Assembly (NCBI GenBank): GCA_012842425.1
Contig: DUSU01000029.1
Location: forward strand, 1 to 36,715
DNA: 36,715 nucleotides
Source: Candidatus Fermentithermobacillaceae bacterium
GTDB lineage: Bacteria; Bacillota; Sulfobacillia; Fermentithermobacillales; Fermentithermobacillaceae
Reading direction: 5' to 3'
Part shown: piece after piece, positions 24,494-32,739 of the stretch
Layout of the letters: each line of letters opens with the position of its first letter
Numbering within the stretch: the stretch's first letter is position 1
Translations under genes and position numbers: made by a program
Notes under the pieces: generated by a model
What the model was told of the DNA's origin: nothing
Seen by the model: only the letters and a program-made list of their open reading frames with translations
The model's database searches: none

Positions 24494-25126
24494 GTGATTC
24501 GCAACAGAATTCCAGATGTGGTGGTGAAGCGCCTGGTCACATATCTGAGTGTGCTCTTGCACTCAGATTTTGAAGATGGCGATTTCGTCTCTTCGGCACA
24601 GCTGGGTGACCTTGCCGCCGTCAACGGAGCTCAAGTCCGGAAGGATCTTGCGCTTTTCGGAGAGTTCGGGAAGCAGGGAGTCGGCTATCCGGTCAAAGCT
24701 CTCAGGGAGCAGATCACCAAGATCCTTGGTGCGGACAGGGAAATGCCCCTTTCCGTATTCGGGATCGGCGAACTTGGTACGGCCATAGTCCGCTATATCG
24801 CCGGTCGTAGGCGTTCCGACCCTAACTACCGTTTTTGGCCGGTCGCGCTATTTGACGAGGATCCGCGCAAGATCGGTACATCCGTGGAGGGTATCGTGAT
24901 CCATCCCCTCTCGGACATGGAAACGGTGCTCAAAGAACTGGATGTCAAGATCGGGATCATCGCAGTGCCTGCTTCCGCGGCCCAGAGCGTTGTGGACAGG
25001 GCCGTGGCTTCAGGGGTAAAGGGGTTTCTGAATTTCGCTCCCACGAAGCTGAAGGTTCCTCCCGGAGTGCGCGTCCACTACACCGACGTAACTCTAGAGC
25101 TCCAAGAACTGGCCTTCTACATCTAG
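24494..25126 (+). CDS. rex: Redox-sensing transcriptional repressor Rex
   Basis: 210-residue dimeric repressor that senses the NADH/NAD+ ratio. The N-terminal winged helix includes IPDVVVKRLVTYLSVLL, FVSSAQLGDLAAVNGAQVRKDLA (split: SSAQLGDL and AQVRKDLA) and FGEFGKQGVGYPV. The Rossmann domain has SVFGIGELGTAIVRYIA, with Glu in place of the usual Asn of GIGNLG, then VALFDEDPRKIG, and the C-terminal domain-swapped helix TDVTLELQELAFYI. GTG 24494 follows AGGGGG by seven bases. No full TTGTGA-N6-TCACAA operator was found in the window. The carboxyl transferase operon starts 219 bases downstream and is a plausible but unproven target. Confidence 0.95.
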   Translation: MIRNRIPDVVVKRLVTYLSVLLHSDFEDGDFVSSAQLGDLAAVNGAQVRKDLALFGEFGKQGVGYPVKALREQITKILGADREMPLSVFGIGELGTAIVRYIAGRRRSDPNYRFWPVALFDEDPRKIGTSVEGIVIHPLSDMETVLKELDVKIGIIAVPASAAQSVVDRAVASGVKGFLNFAPTKLKVPPGVRVHYTDVTLELQELAFYI

Positions 25127-25132
25127 GACCCT

Positions 25133-25154
25133 GATCCATTCGGCCGAGTGGATC
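25133..25154. repeat. Near-perfect palindrome after rex
   Basis: GATCCATTC and GAGTGGATC pair over 9 positions (one T-G) around GGCC. It lies just after the rex stop. It may be an operator or an RNA hairpin; no T-run follows. Confidence 0.4.
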
Positions 25155-25192
25155 TGTATTGGATCCTAAGGGTGATCCGTTATAAGCGATTG

Positions 25193-25230
25193 CGGCTCTG
25201 CCACTCCACGAGGGAAGAGCCGTTCTTGCT
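25193..25230 (+). terminator. Probable rex terminator
   Basis: CGGCTCT (25193-25199) pairs with AGAGCCG (25216-25222) over a 16-base loop, followed by TTCTTGCT. Plausible weak intrinsic terminator in the 219-base gap before the carboxyl transferase; the rest of the gap (25231-25345) shows no gene and only weak -10-like TATGAT at 25258. Confidence 0.5.
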
Positions 25231-25345
25231 ATCTTCCACATTCACAAGGCTCGATGGTATGATATCGTTTGTGGGATAGTGTTGTTGCGGATTGGTTGGT
25301 CCATAGGTCCTTTTAGGTACATAACTCCTCCCGGAGGTGAAACGG

Positions 25346-26911
25346 TTGCCCGAAACTGTGTCGCAACTGGAAGAGAAACTCAGAGAACTACGGAAACGCC
25401 GGGAAGCAGTAATTCAAGGTGGCGGAGCTCAGAGGATCGAGCGTCAGCACAAAGCAGGTAAGATGACCGCTCGCGAGCGCATCGCCGCCTTTTTTGATCC
25501 CGGCACCTTCATGGAGATCGATGCCTTCGTAACCCACAGAGCCAAGGAGTTTGGGATGGACAAGGTCGAAGCCCCCGGCGAAGGTGTGGTTACGGGCTAC
25601 GGTCTGGTCAACGGAAGGGCGGTCTGCGTGGCATCCCAGGACTTCACCGTGATCGGTGGCTCCCTCGGCGAGATGCACGCGGCCAAGATCGTGAAGGCCA
25701 TGGAAATGGCCGCTAAGGTCGGCGTGCCCTTCGTGTTCTTGAATGACTCGGGCGGCGCCCGCATTCAGGAAGGTGTGGACGCGCTCCGGGGGTACGGGGA
25801 CGTGTTCTTCAGGAACGTCCAGTACTCGGGCGTGGTTCCCCAGATCTCCGTCATTCTCGGCCCGTGCGCGGGAGGAGCCGTGTACTCTCCGGCCCTAACC
25901 GACTTCTGTTTCATGGTACAGGGCACGGCCAACATGTTTATCACCGGTCCACAGGTCATCAAGGCCGTAACCGGTGAGGAAGTATCCATGGAGCAGCTGG
26001 GTGGCGCGGCGGTCCACAGCCAGATCAGCGGAAACGCCCACTTCGTGGCGGCAGACGAAGCTTCCTGTCTCGAGATGGTCAAAGCCCTCTTGGACTACCT
26101 GCCGTCCAACAATCAGGAAGATCCGCCCTATTTCCCACCCGCCGACGACCCGGCCAGGATAGATCCTGAACTCGCCCAAGTAGTACCTGCGGAACAGAAC
26201 CGGAGCTATGATATGCACCAGGTCATCTACTCCTTGGTGGACGACGGCATATTCATGGAAGTCCAGAGAGACTGGGCGACCAACATCATAGTAGGGTTTG
26301 CCAGGCTGAACGGCCGGTCAGTGGGAATAGTCGCCTCTCAGCCCCAGGTGAAGGCGGGATGCTTGGACATCAACGCGTCCGATAAAGCATCGAGGTTCGT
26401 GCGGTTCTGCGATGCTTTCAACATACCTCTCGTTACTTTGGTCGACGTACCGGGTTACCTGCCCGGAGTGGACCAGGAGTACGGCGGGATCATCCGGCAC
26501 GGCGCGAAGCTGCTTTACGCTTACGCCGAAGCGACGGTCCCCAAGATCACCGTCATAACGAGGAAGGCTTACGGTGGAGCTTACATAGCAATGTGCTCTC
26601 GCCACCTCGGCGCCGATATGGTCTTCGCTTTCCCCACAGCGGAGATTGCGGTCATGGGTCCCGAAGGCGCCGCCAACGTCGTCTTCAGGGATGAGATCGC
26701 GAAGGCAGAGAATCCCGAGGCCAAACGCCAGGAGAAGATCAAAGAGTTCCGCGACGTGTTCGCCAACCCGTACGTCGCTGCGAGCAGGGGATATATCGAC
26801 GACGTTATTGAGCCTCAGGAACTCCGTCCGAAGGTCATCTCGGCCCTGGAGCTCATGATCACGAAGAAAGCCGAGTATCTACCGAAGAAGCATGGCAACA
26901 TGCCGGTGTAA
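25346..26911 (+). CDS. mmdA: Acyl-CoA carboxylase carboxyltransferase subunit, methylmalonyl-CoA decarboxylase alpha/propionyl-CoA carboxylase beta type
   Basis: 521-residue biotin-dependent carboxyl transferase with both crotonase-like halves. N-half: TVIGGSLGEMHAAKIVKAME, FVFLNDSGGARIQEGVDAL, LGPCAGGAVYSPALTDF and FITGPQVIKAVTGE. C-half: IVASQPQVKAGCLDINASDK, LVDVPGYLPGVDQEYGGIIR, KITVITRKAYGGAYIAM and FPTAEIAVMGPEGAANV. It moves CO2 between methylmalonyl-CoA (or propionyl-CoA) and carboxybiotin. TTG 25346 lies six bases after GGAGGTG; GTG 25337 overlaps that site. The gene heads a run with a small subunit, biotin carrier, mutase B12 subunit and MeaB. Whether the complex decarboxylates (Na+ pump) or carboxylates is open, because no clear OadB-type membrane subunit is in the window. 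Confidence 0.92.
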   Translation: MPETVSQLEEKLRELRKRREAVIQGGGAQRIERQHKAGKMTARERIAAFFDPGTFMEIDAFVTHRAKEFGMDKVEAPGEGVVTGYGLVNGRAVCVASQDFTVIGGSLGEMHAAKIVKAMEMAAKVGVPFVFLNDSGGARIQEGVDALRGYGDVFFRNVQYSGVVPQISVILGPCAGGAVYSPALTDFCFMVQGTANMFITGPQVIKAVTGEEVSMEQLGGAAVHSQISGNAHFVAADEASCLEMVKALLDYLPSNNQEDPPYFPPADDPARIDPELAQVVPAEQNRSYDMHQVIYSLVDDGIFMEVQRDWATNIIVGFARLNGRSVGIVASQPQVKAGCLDINASDKASRFVRFCDAFNIPLVTLVDVPGYLPGVDQEYGGIIRHGAKLLYAYAEATVPKITVITRKAYGGAYIAMCSRHLGADMVFAFPTAEIAVMGPEGAANVVFRDEIAKAENPEAKRQEKIKEFRDVFANPYVAASRGYIDDVIEPQELRPKVISALELMITKKAEYLPKKHGNMPV

Positions 26912-26940
26912 GGTACCGGCGAGCCCAGGAGGTAAGCGAC

Positions 26941-27171
26941 GTGGCCGAGCTTGATAGTGTGAAAAAAGCGGTGATAGCAGCCGCCATTTCTGCCTACCTG
27001 TCGGATGAAGGCGTAGGTGTGAGGGTGTTCCGCCCCAACATGTTCCTGCGCGACGTTGAGGGGTCGGGAGCATGGGGGAAGCTATCCCGCAAGACCTACG
27101 GAGGTACCAACGAATATCGCAGCGGGGGACTAAGTGCCGGGCGGATGTTCTTTGGAGACACCCAGAAGTGA
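26941..27171 (+). CDS. Small subunit-like protein of the carboxyl transferase operon
   Basis: 76 residues starting at GTG 26941, seven bases after AGGAGGT. The N-terminal helix VKKAVIAAAISAYLSDEG resembles the AVIAAAVAAYL-type helix found in small gamma/delta/epsilon subunits of biotin-dependent decarboxylases, and GSGAWGKLSRKTY recalls their C-terminal W-x-x-x-GR-type element. There is no membrane helix, unlike OadG/MmdD. It sits between mmdA and the biotin carrier, where such subunits are encoded. Assignment is by position and faint similarity. Confidence 0.6.
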   Translation: MAELDSVKKAVIAAAISAYLSDEGVGVRVFRPNMFLRDVEGSGAWGKLSRKTYGGTNEYRSGGLSAGRMFFGDTQK

Positions 27172-27231
27172 CTCGGGACCATCTAGCCTCTGGTCATGTA
27201 TGATCTCGCGCTCCATAAGGAGGAAAAAGCC

Positions 27232-27669
27232 GTGCGTCGGTTCAAGGTCAAGATAAATGACGAGATTTTTGAGGTTGAAGTCGAAGAAGTAGGCCGGGAA
27301 GTTAGGGCTGCCAGACCTGTGGTTGCGCCCCCGCCGGCCCAACCCGTGCAGGTAGCGGCGCCCGCCCCGAAGGCTCCGGTCGCGGCTCCTGCTCCGGCCG
27401 CTCCCAAGCCGGCTACTCCCAGCCCGGCGCCTGCAGCCGGTGCCCAGGGTGATGGCGACGCAGTCCGCGCGCCTATTCCCGGAGTCGTCAGCGCCATCAA
27501 GGTATCCGCCGGCAATCAGGTGAAGAGAGGTCAAGTGCTCCTCATCCTGGAAGCCATGAAGATGCAGAACGAGATCCTTGCTCCGTTTGACGGGACCGTG
27601 ACCAGCGTACCCGTAAGCCAGGGGGCTTCCGTACAGACCGGAGACGTCTTGGTGACGCTGAGTCGCTAA
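27232..27669 (+). CDS. Biotin carboxyl carrier protein of the methylmalonyl-CoA module
   Basis: 145 residues: an N-terminal strand region RRFKVKINDEIFEVEVEEV, a Pro/Ala-rich flexible linker (about residues 28-75), and a C-terminal biotinyl domain with APIPGVVSAIKVSAGNQVKRG, the biotinylation motif EAMKM (Lys110) and ending SVQTGDVLVTLSR. The Lys is biotinylated by BirA, and the carrier swings carboxyl groups to MmdA. AAGGAGG seven bases before GTG 27232 sets the start; an earlier ATG at 27196 has none. The long Ala-Pro linker is typical of MmdC-type carriers. Confidence 0.93.
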   Translation: MRRFKVKINDEIFEVEVEEVGREVRAARPVVAPPPAQPVQVAAPAPKAPVAAPAPAAPKPATPSPAPAAGAQGDGDAVRAPIPGVVSAIKVSAGNQVKRGQVLLILEAMKMQNEILAPFDGTVTSVPVSQGASVQTGDVLVTLSR

Positions 27670-27744
27670 GTCACACACGGGCACACACTGCCTTGTGTAA
27701 TCGGGTTTCGGCGGCATTGGTTACTGGGTTATGGAGGGGATTTC

Positions 27745-28158
27745 ATGAGTGGCAAAATCCGGGTTCTAGTCGGAAAGCCCGGCCTTGACGGACATGACAG
27801 GGGCGCCAAGGTCATCGCGAGGGCCTATCGAGACGCGGGCATGGAGGTTATTTACACCGGTCTGCACCGTACCCCTGAAGAGCTGGCCAGGATGGCTGTT
27901 GAAGAGGACGTCGATGTCGTAGCCCTATCCATCCTTTCGGGCGCCCACGGAACCTTGATCCCCAGGTTCATAGACTGCTTCAAGAAAGAAAAGGGTACCC
28001 AGGATCTTGACGTGCTAATCCTAGCCGGAGGCATCATCCCGGAAGAGGATATCCCTGCCCTCAAGACGGCGGGAGTGGATGAAGTCTTTGGTCCGGGAAC
28101 GAGCACCGAGACCATCGTGGACTACACCAGGTCTCACCTTAAGAGACCGGTAGCCTGA
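27745..28158 (+). CDS. Methylmalonyl-CoA mutase small (B12-binding) subunit
   Basis: 137-residue stand-alone cobalamin-binding domain. It has [19 protein letters not shown] with the DxHxxG motif (D15, H17, G20), His17 being the lower axial Co ligand, then [36 protein letters not shown] (the SxL motif) and [12 protein letters not shown] (the GG motif). In split mutases of Clostridia and archaea this chain joins a separate catalytic subunit of about 550 residues, which is not in the window. An ATG with GGAGGGG upstream (27732-27739 region) supports the start. MeaB follows 33 bases later. Confidence 0.93.
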   Translation: MSGKIRVLVGKPGLDGHDRGAKVIARAYRDAGMEVIYTGLHRTPEELARMAVEEDVDVVALSILSGAHGTLIPRFIDCFKKEKGTQDLDVLILAGGIIPEEDIPALKTAGVDEVFGPGTSTETIVDYTRSHLKRPVA

Positions 28159-28191
28159 CGGCCTGTTCAGTTACTCCTGAGGAATGTCACG

Positions 28192-29232
28192 GTGAGCTTC
28201 GAGCGGCCCCTTCCGGGGCCGGCTCGAAGCCTCTACTTCCGCTTACCTGAGGACGGTGTCTATATCGTGGGCGATCATGCTGCTCAGTCAGCTCTTGAGC
28301 TGTTTGAGGGACTCATTCAAGGAAGCCGGCCCCACCTTTCGAGGGCCATTTCTGTTGTGGAAAACGGCGCGCCGGGTGCTGCCGAGCTCCTCTCACATGC
28401 ATATAAGGCGCGAAAGGGCGCCCACATAACCGGAATTACCGGTTCACCGGGTGTCGGGAAGTCCACTCTGGTGGACGGCATCGTGAGAGAAATGCGTAAA
28501 GCAGGGCAGACAGTGGGCATCATTGCCGTGGACCCGTCCTCGCCGTTCACAGGCGGAGCCATCCTTGGAGACCGCGTACGGATGGGACAAGGCCATGCCT
28601 TGGACGAAGGGGTGTTCTTCCGGAGCCTCGCCACGAGGGGCCACCTGGGAGGGCTGTCCAGGCACACGGGCGACGTGATCGCACTCCTCGACGCTTTCGG
28701 CTTCGACCAAATAGTGGTTGAGACCGTGGGAGCAGGGCAGTCAGAGGTAGACATCATGAAGTACGCTCACACGGTCGTTGTTGCCCTGGCCCCCGGGCTG
28801 GGAGACGACATGCAGGCCATAAAGGCCGGCATCCTCGAGATTGGAGATATCTTCTGCGTCAACAAGGCCGACCTGCCAGGTGCCGAAAGGACACGGCGTG
28901 ATATAGAGATGATGCTCGACATGAAAGAACCGGCAGGGTGGAGGCCCCCGGTTGTCCGAGCGATAGCGGTAAACGGCGAGGGACTTGGCGACCTGGTCTC
29001 CGAGATATTCAGGCACCGGTCTTACCTCGTTGCATCGGATACTCTGAAGGAAAAAAAGCGCTGGAGCTATACAGCCGTCCTCGAAGAATACTTGCGGCTC
29101 CTCACGGTGGCGAAAGTGCTGGAATCAGCCGCTCGGGACGGAAGTCTGGATGCCGCATTGGACGACCTCATGCATGGGAAGGCGGGTCCTATGGAGGCGG
29201 CCCTAAATCTTCTAAACAAATACCGGACCTAG
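28192..29232 (+). CDS. meaB: Methylmalonyl-CoA mutase-associated G-protein chaperone MeaB
   Basis: 346-residue G3E-family P-loop GTPase that loads and protects the B12 cofactor of methylmalonyl-CoA mutase. Motifs: RAISVVENGAPGAAELL, P-loop ITGSPGVGKSTLVDGIV (residues 84-91), VGIIAVDPSSPFTGGAILGD, RVRMGQ, FFRSLATRGHLGGLS, VETVGAGQSEVDI (base-2/switch region), and NKADLPGAE (guanine specificity). About 35 extra N-terminal residues precede the conserved part. GTG 28192 lies about nine bases after TGAGGA. Context with the B12 subunit makes the mutase, not an arginine/ornithine transporter, the client. Confidence 0.94.
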   Translation: MSFERPLPGPARSLYFRLPEDGVYIVGDHAAQSALELFEGLIQGSRPHLSRAISVVENGAPGAAELLSHAYKARKGAHITGITGSPGVGKSTLVDGIVREMRKAGQTVGIIAVDPSSPFTGGAILGDRVRMGQGHALDEGVFFRSLATRGHLGGLSRHTGDVIALLDAFGFDQIVVETVGAGQSEVDIMKYAHTVVVALAPGLGDDMQAIKAGILEIGDIFCVNKADLPGAERTRRDIEMMLDMKEPAGWRPPVVRAIAVNGEGLGDLVSEIFRHRSYLVASDTLKEKKRWSYTAVLEEYLRLLTVAKVLESAARDGSLDAALDDLMHGKAGPMEAALNLLNKYRT

Positions 29233-29305
29233 GCCGGAAGGATACTTCTCAGTTCAGACCGAAATCATCCTGAACCGGGAAGAACCCGCAGGGAGGTCCC
29301 AATAA

Positions 29306-30673
29306 ATGTTCGTAGCCCTCGGACTAAAGAACGCATGGCGCAACCGCGGCAGGACGGCCCTGGGCATCATAAGCATGGCTGTTGCAGCCGTCATTTTCAT
29401 GTCGGGATCCACTTTGAGCAGGGGTTATCCGGCGGGAGCCTACTGGGAAGCCAGGCAGCTCGTCGGCGGCGAAATCCTCATGCTTCCCGAGAAGATAACT
29501 CTCTCTACGGATACGCTCGCGACCGGCGAGTATACTTGGAAGTTCGAGAAGAGAAGTTACGACAAGCCAAACCTCCTCATGGGTTTTGATTCCTCTCCGT
29601 ACCGATATGGATTTATGCGGGGAGTGCCTTCCGGCGGTGAAGAAGAGTCGGTACTCCCCAGGATTCACGAAGTGGCAGCAGAACTCCGTGCCGAGTCTTT
29701 TGTGGCAGGAGTGATGGTGCGCGAGGCCCTGCCTTTCTTGAGACAAACACAAGACAAGGATGCCCTTTACTATTACGAATACGGATTTGTGGAGCCCCGC
29801 GACGTCGTAAGCGACAAAGAGCGCTACAAGATAGAGGAAGCGCTTACTTCCGGGTGGGATCGCTACTTGAACGAGGGCGAGATGATGACCGGAGTCGAAT
29901 GCTTGTGGCAGAACCTATCTGCCTTCGGTGACCTTCTGTTTCCCAGCATGTCCGAGGCCGGCTACGACTATGAGAACTCAGTCGCCATACGCCTGGACAT
30001 AGTGGGAGAAGTCAGCTTCCGCGGCCCCAACCCGGCCCTTCCCGCTTACGCGAACCCCGTGGTGTTTGTGACGCCCGAGACTTTTTCAGCGCTCAAGGAA
30101 GCCACGGGAGTCCCTGATTCGATGACTACCTGGGGGATAAGCGTCTCGGTCGATAACATGGCCGATCTGGAGAGTTACATCGCGCTGCTCAGGAGGAAGT
30201 ACCCCGACTTCACCGTATACGGGATCCCACAGCTTGCGGCTGCGGCTTCGAACAGGGAATCCGTTGCAAGCGGCGTGCCGATGGACATGCGGCGGGTGAC
30301 CGAGGCCCTCTCTTTCATGGTAGCCGCTCTCCTCTCGGCGACCAATTTGTCCATCCTTATGCTGGCTAGGAAAAACGAGATCGGGATCCTCAGGGCCCTG
30401 GGAGCCACGAGATGGAACATCACCTGCATGGTGCTTTCCGAGTCGCTCTGGATTGCCTTCCTGGGGTCACTGATAGGGAGCCTGCTGACACAGCCCGCAG
30501 TCCTGTACCAGCTTATGTCCAACAGGCTGCCGTCGCAGACCGTCATCTCTACAGTTGGCGTAAACCTCGGGAAATCGCTGGGCTTCTCTCTCTGCGCAGC
30601 AGTGCTTTTTGGGTTCCTGCCTGTGGCCAAGGCCCTTAGGGTTACTCCGGCCCAAGTCATGAGAGGCGAGTGA
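29306..30673 (+). CDS. ABC transporter permease, MacB/FtsX type (first of a pair)
   Basis: 455 residues with the MacB topology: one N-terminal membrane helix (LGIISMAVAAVIFMSGST), a large extracytoplasmic domain of about 280 residues, and three C-terminal helices. The FtsX-domain signature RKNEIGILRALGATRWNITC lies between helices 2 and 3, and the tail reads PVAKALRVTPAQVMRGE. Such proteins use an ATPase for mechanotransmission, releasing lipoproteins, peptides or drugs. ATG 29306 follows AGGGAGG. The stop overlaps the next permease (GTGA). No ATPase is next to it. Confidence 0.9.
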   Translation: MFVALGLKNAWRNRGRTALGIISMAVAAVIFMSGSTLSRGYPAGAYWEARQLVGGEILMLPEKITLSTDTLATGEYTWKFEKRSYDKPNLLMGFDSSPYRYGFMRGVPSGGEEESVLPRIHEVAAELRAESFVAGVMVREALPFLRQTQDKDALYYYEYGFVEPRDVVSDKERYKIEEALTSGWDRYLNEGEMMTGVECLWQNLSAFGDLLFPSMSEAGYDYENSVAIRLDIVGEVSFRGPNPALPAYANPVVFVTPETFSALKEATGVPDSMTTWGISVSVDNMADLESYIALLRRKYPDFTVYGIPQLAAAASNRESVASGVPMDMRRVTEALSFMVAALLSATNLSILMLARKNEIGILRALGATRWNITCMVLSESLWIAFLGSLIGSLLTQPAVLYQLMSNRLPSQTVISTVGVNLGKSLGFSLCAAVLFGFLPVAKALRVTPAQVMRGE

Positions 30674-31998
30674 GGTATCAAGAGACTATGAGGGATGTCA
30701 TTGATCTTGCACGGGCCGGGTTCAGGCAGAAACTCGGGACATATCTGGTTATGACCCTCCTCGTCGCCGTTACCGTGGCCGGGTACCTTGTGGTGAGTTC
30801 CTACTGGCAGGACGCCGCCGAGGTTTCCACGGGTACTGCAGAGCCGCTCAACTTCCCGTACATCAAAGCACACGTGGTACATGCGTACTTGTCCAATCCG
30901 CCGGTGAGCAGAGACCCTGAAGTGCCCGCGCCGCCGCGTAAGTACGTCCCGCTCTTTAACGACAAGGAACTTGAGAAGATAACGAAGATAAACAATGTGG
31001 AGTCGCTCAGCGTTGCCCTTTCTCAGGACAGTTTTTCGCGCTTCGGACACCTCGAGTATTTGTCGATAGAGACAGGTAACCCGCTGTGGGAGGATTTGGA
31101 CCTGCGGGAGGGCAGGCTTCCTGAGAACTCCGGGGAAATACTGATACCCGATACCATCCCGGATGCTTCCTCCTACATAGGCCAGGTGATCCGCTTGCGG
31201 GTTACCCGGGCCATCGTTCCCCAGTCGTTCTGGAAGGACCCCCTCCTTAAAGACGCCCCAGATCCTGAAACTACGAAGGACCTCCAAGTGGTGGGCGTTT
31301 ACCGTCCATCCAGCCAAATGCTATCCGGTCTCGTAGGTTGGCTTGAGGTGAGGAGGGTGGATGACTACCCCGAGCGCGATCCCGACAATGTACCTATGGA
31401 CTGGCCTGTGCCCAACACCCTGTTTCTAAAGCTTGACGATCCGACCAAAGCCCATTCTGTTTCCCTCTCCTGGCGGGTTCTCTATCCGGAGATGCCCGAG
31501 GCACCTTATCCCATGATCCCGCCGTCGAAGGTGGAATGGTACCCCGATATCCCGGAGACCATGATGAAACAGGCCACGCAAGAGGTCGCCATGCCCATGT
31601 TCGCCAACACGTTGAACGCTTTTTCCCTGAGCGCCATCGGGATTTTCGCGGGCATGTTCATGTCCTTCCTTGATCGGCGAAAAGAGCTCGGCATCATGAA
31701 GACGGTCGGGATTGAAAGCTCCCGGATCGCGGCGACCATAAGCACCGAAGTGATCTTCTGCGGTGTCCTGGGCACTGTGGCCGGCGCTCTGATTGCCGGC
31801 GCAGTTACTACCTATTTGGTGACGGGCATTTCGGGCAATCCAATAGCCATACCTTGGACCGCCCTCTTGCGCGGGGTTTCGGTGGCAGCGATCATCTTGG
31901 CGGCTGCCACATATATCCCCAATGCTATGGCCCGTCAGGGGACCGTGATGGAGCTACTCTACGGGCGGCCAATACCCATCGTCAGGAAGAGAAGCTGA
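30670..31998 (+). CDS. ABC transporter permease, MacB/FtsX type (second of a pair)
   Basis: 442 residues with the same layout: N-terminal helix TYLVMTLLVAVTVAGYLVV, an outer domain of about 270 residues with LREGRLPENSGEILIPDT (typical MacB_PCD strand), then helices near 315-340, 355-385 and 400-420. The loop DRRKELGIMKTVGIESSRI matches the FtsX-domain signature. The start is GTG 30670 overlapping the previous stop by four bases, so the two permeases should form a heterodimer. The substrate is not evident. The nearest suitable ATPase gene in the window is at 19.2-20.0 kb. Confidence 0.9.
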   Translation: MRYQETMRDVIDLARAGFRQKLGTYLVMTLLVAVTVAGYLVVSSYWQDAAEVSTGTAEPLNFPYIKAHVVHAYLSNPPVSRDPEVPAPPRKYVPLFNDKELEKITKINNVESLSVALSQDSFSRFGHLEYLSIETGNPLWEDLDLREGRLPENSGEILIPDTIPDASSYIGQVIRLRVTRAIVPQSFWKDPLLKDAPDPETTKDLQVVGVYRPSSQMLSGLVGWLEVRRVDDYPERDPDNVPMDWPVPNTLFLKLDDPTKAHSVSLSWRVLYPEMPEAPYPMIPPSKVEWYPDIPETMMKQATQEVAMPMFANTLNAFSLSAIGIFAGMFMSFLDRRKELGIMKTVGIESSRIAATISTEVIFCGVLGTVAGALIAGAVTTYLVTGISGNPIAIPWTALLRGVSVAAIILAAATYIPNAMARQGTVMELLYGRPIPIVRKRS

Positions 31999-32196
31999 GC
32001 CTTGTACCGGTCTCGGGTGGCGACTTCTTTGCCGGTCCCTGAAAGGCGTTGGCACCTGCGGTGGCATCCGGCTATCGGTCCTTGGACTGACCCTGGCTGA
32101 CGCTCTCGGTTTTCGGTCCCGGCTCTGGGGTCTGCCTAGCCTAAGTCTGGCCGGACCGGTCCTCTCCAATTGACCTCTCAACTCTAGGTAAGAAAC

Positions 32197-32225
32197 TTGA
32201 CTCTGCTTCATAGGATAATTATCAT
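32197..32225 (+). promoter_or_regulatory. Sigma-A-type promoter of the hspR-like gene
   Basis: TTGACT (32197-32202) and TATCAT (32220-32225) are separated by 17 bases, each one mismatch from consensus. It lies about 65 bases before the regulator start. The 292-base gap before it otherwise shows only a GGACCGGTCC palindrome (32153-32162) and no gene. No perfect HAIR or CIRCE element was seen. Confidence 0.65.
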
Positions 32226-32290
32226 GGCCCGTGAGGATACTTATCACTGGCCAATAACTTTCTTGTTTGGAACCGGGGGAGGTGAGACAT

Positions 32291-32665
32291 GTGGTCTTCC
32301 ACGGTCCAAAGGAACCTGTGTATACCATCAGCGTTGCAGCGAGGCTATTGGGCGTTAGCCCGCAGTTCCTGCGGCAGGTGGAGAACGAGGGTCTGATCTC
32401 TCCGTCTAGAACCGAATCCAACATCCGTCTTTACTCCGATGACGATCTCCGACTTCTCTCCAGAATTGTCTACTTGTGCAGGGTGAGAGGTGTGAACCTC
32501 CAGGGTGTCAGAGTGATCTTGGCTATGGAGGAAGGTGAGCGCGGAAGGCCGGATGAAGGCCCGGACCGTTACTCCGGTGGAGGAGCCTCAGGCGAGTGGG
32601 ACGGTGTCCGGGGGTTCTGCAGAGACGGGCGCAGCCGATCTGAGCCCTCGAGCCGGAAGACCTGA
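32291..32665 (+). CDS. hspR: MerR-family regulator, HspR-like
   Basis: 124-residue winged-helix regulator: VYTISVAARLLGVSPQFLRQ, VENEGLISPSRTESNIRLYS and DDDLRLLSRIVYLCRVRGVN then LQGVRVILAME match HspR closely. In Actinobacteria HspR represses dnaK operons with DnaK as co-repressor. The C-terminal 40 residues are charged and not conserved. GTG 32291 is chosen for GGGGGAGGTGA just upstream; the frame is open from 32267. It lies 74 bases before dnaK, so control of dnaK-grpE is the likely job. Confidence 0.85.
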   Translation: MVFHGPKEPVYTISVAARLLGVSPQFLRQVENEGLISPSRTESNIRLYSDDDLRLLSRIVYLCRVRGVNLQGVRVILAMEEGERGRPDEGPDRYSGGGASGEWDGVRGFCRDGRSRSEPSSRKT

Positions 32666-32739
32666 TTTCCTTGGGTTTGGTTGAGATACCACTTTGGTTT
32701 TCATGGTAAAGAGTAGCGGCAGTTCACGGAGGTGCGTTT

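Noticed and set aside
24447-25345. Rex operator near rex or mmdA
   Set aside because: Only TTCACAAG and TTGTGG half-site-like pieces appear (25241 and 25269 regions), not an inverted repeat with the right spacing.
30175-31317. 380-codon open frame antisense to the two permease genes
   Set aside because: It covers the ends of two well-recognised permeases in another frame, has no recognisable domain, and reflects the high GC content.
32160-32290. HAIR or CIRCE heat-shock operator upstream of the hspR-like gene
   Set aside because: Searched for CTTGAGT-N7-ACTCAAG and TTAGCACTC-N9-GAGTGCTAA; only partial, wrongly oriented fragments were found.
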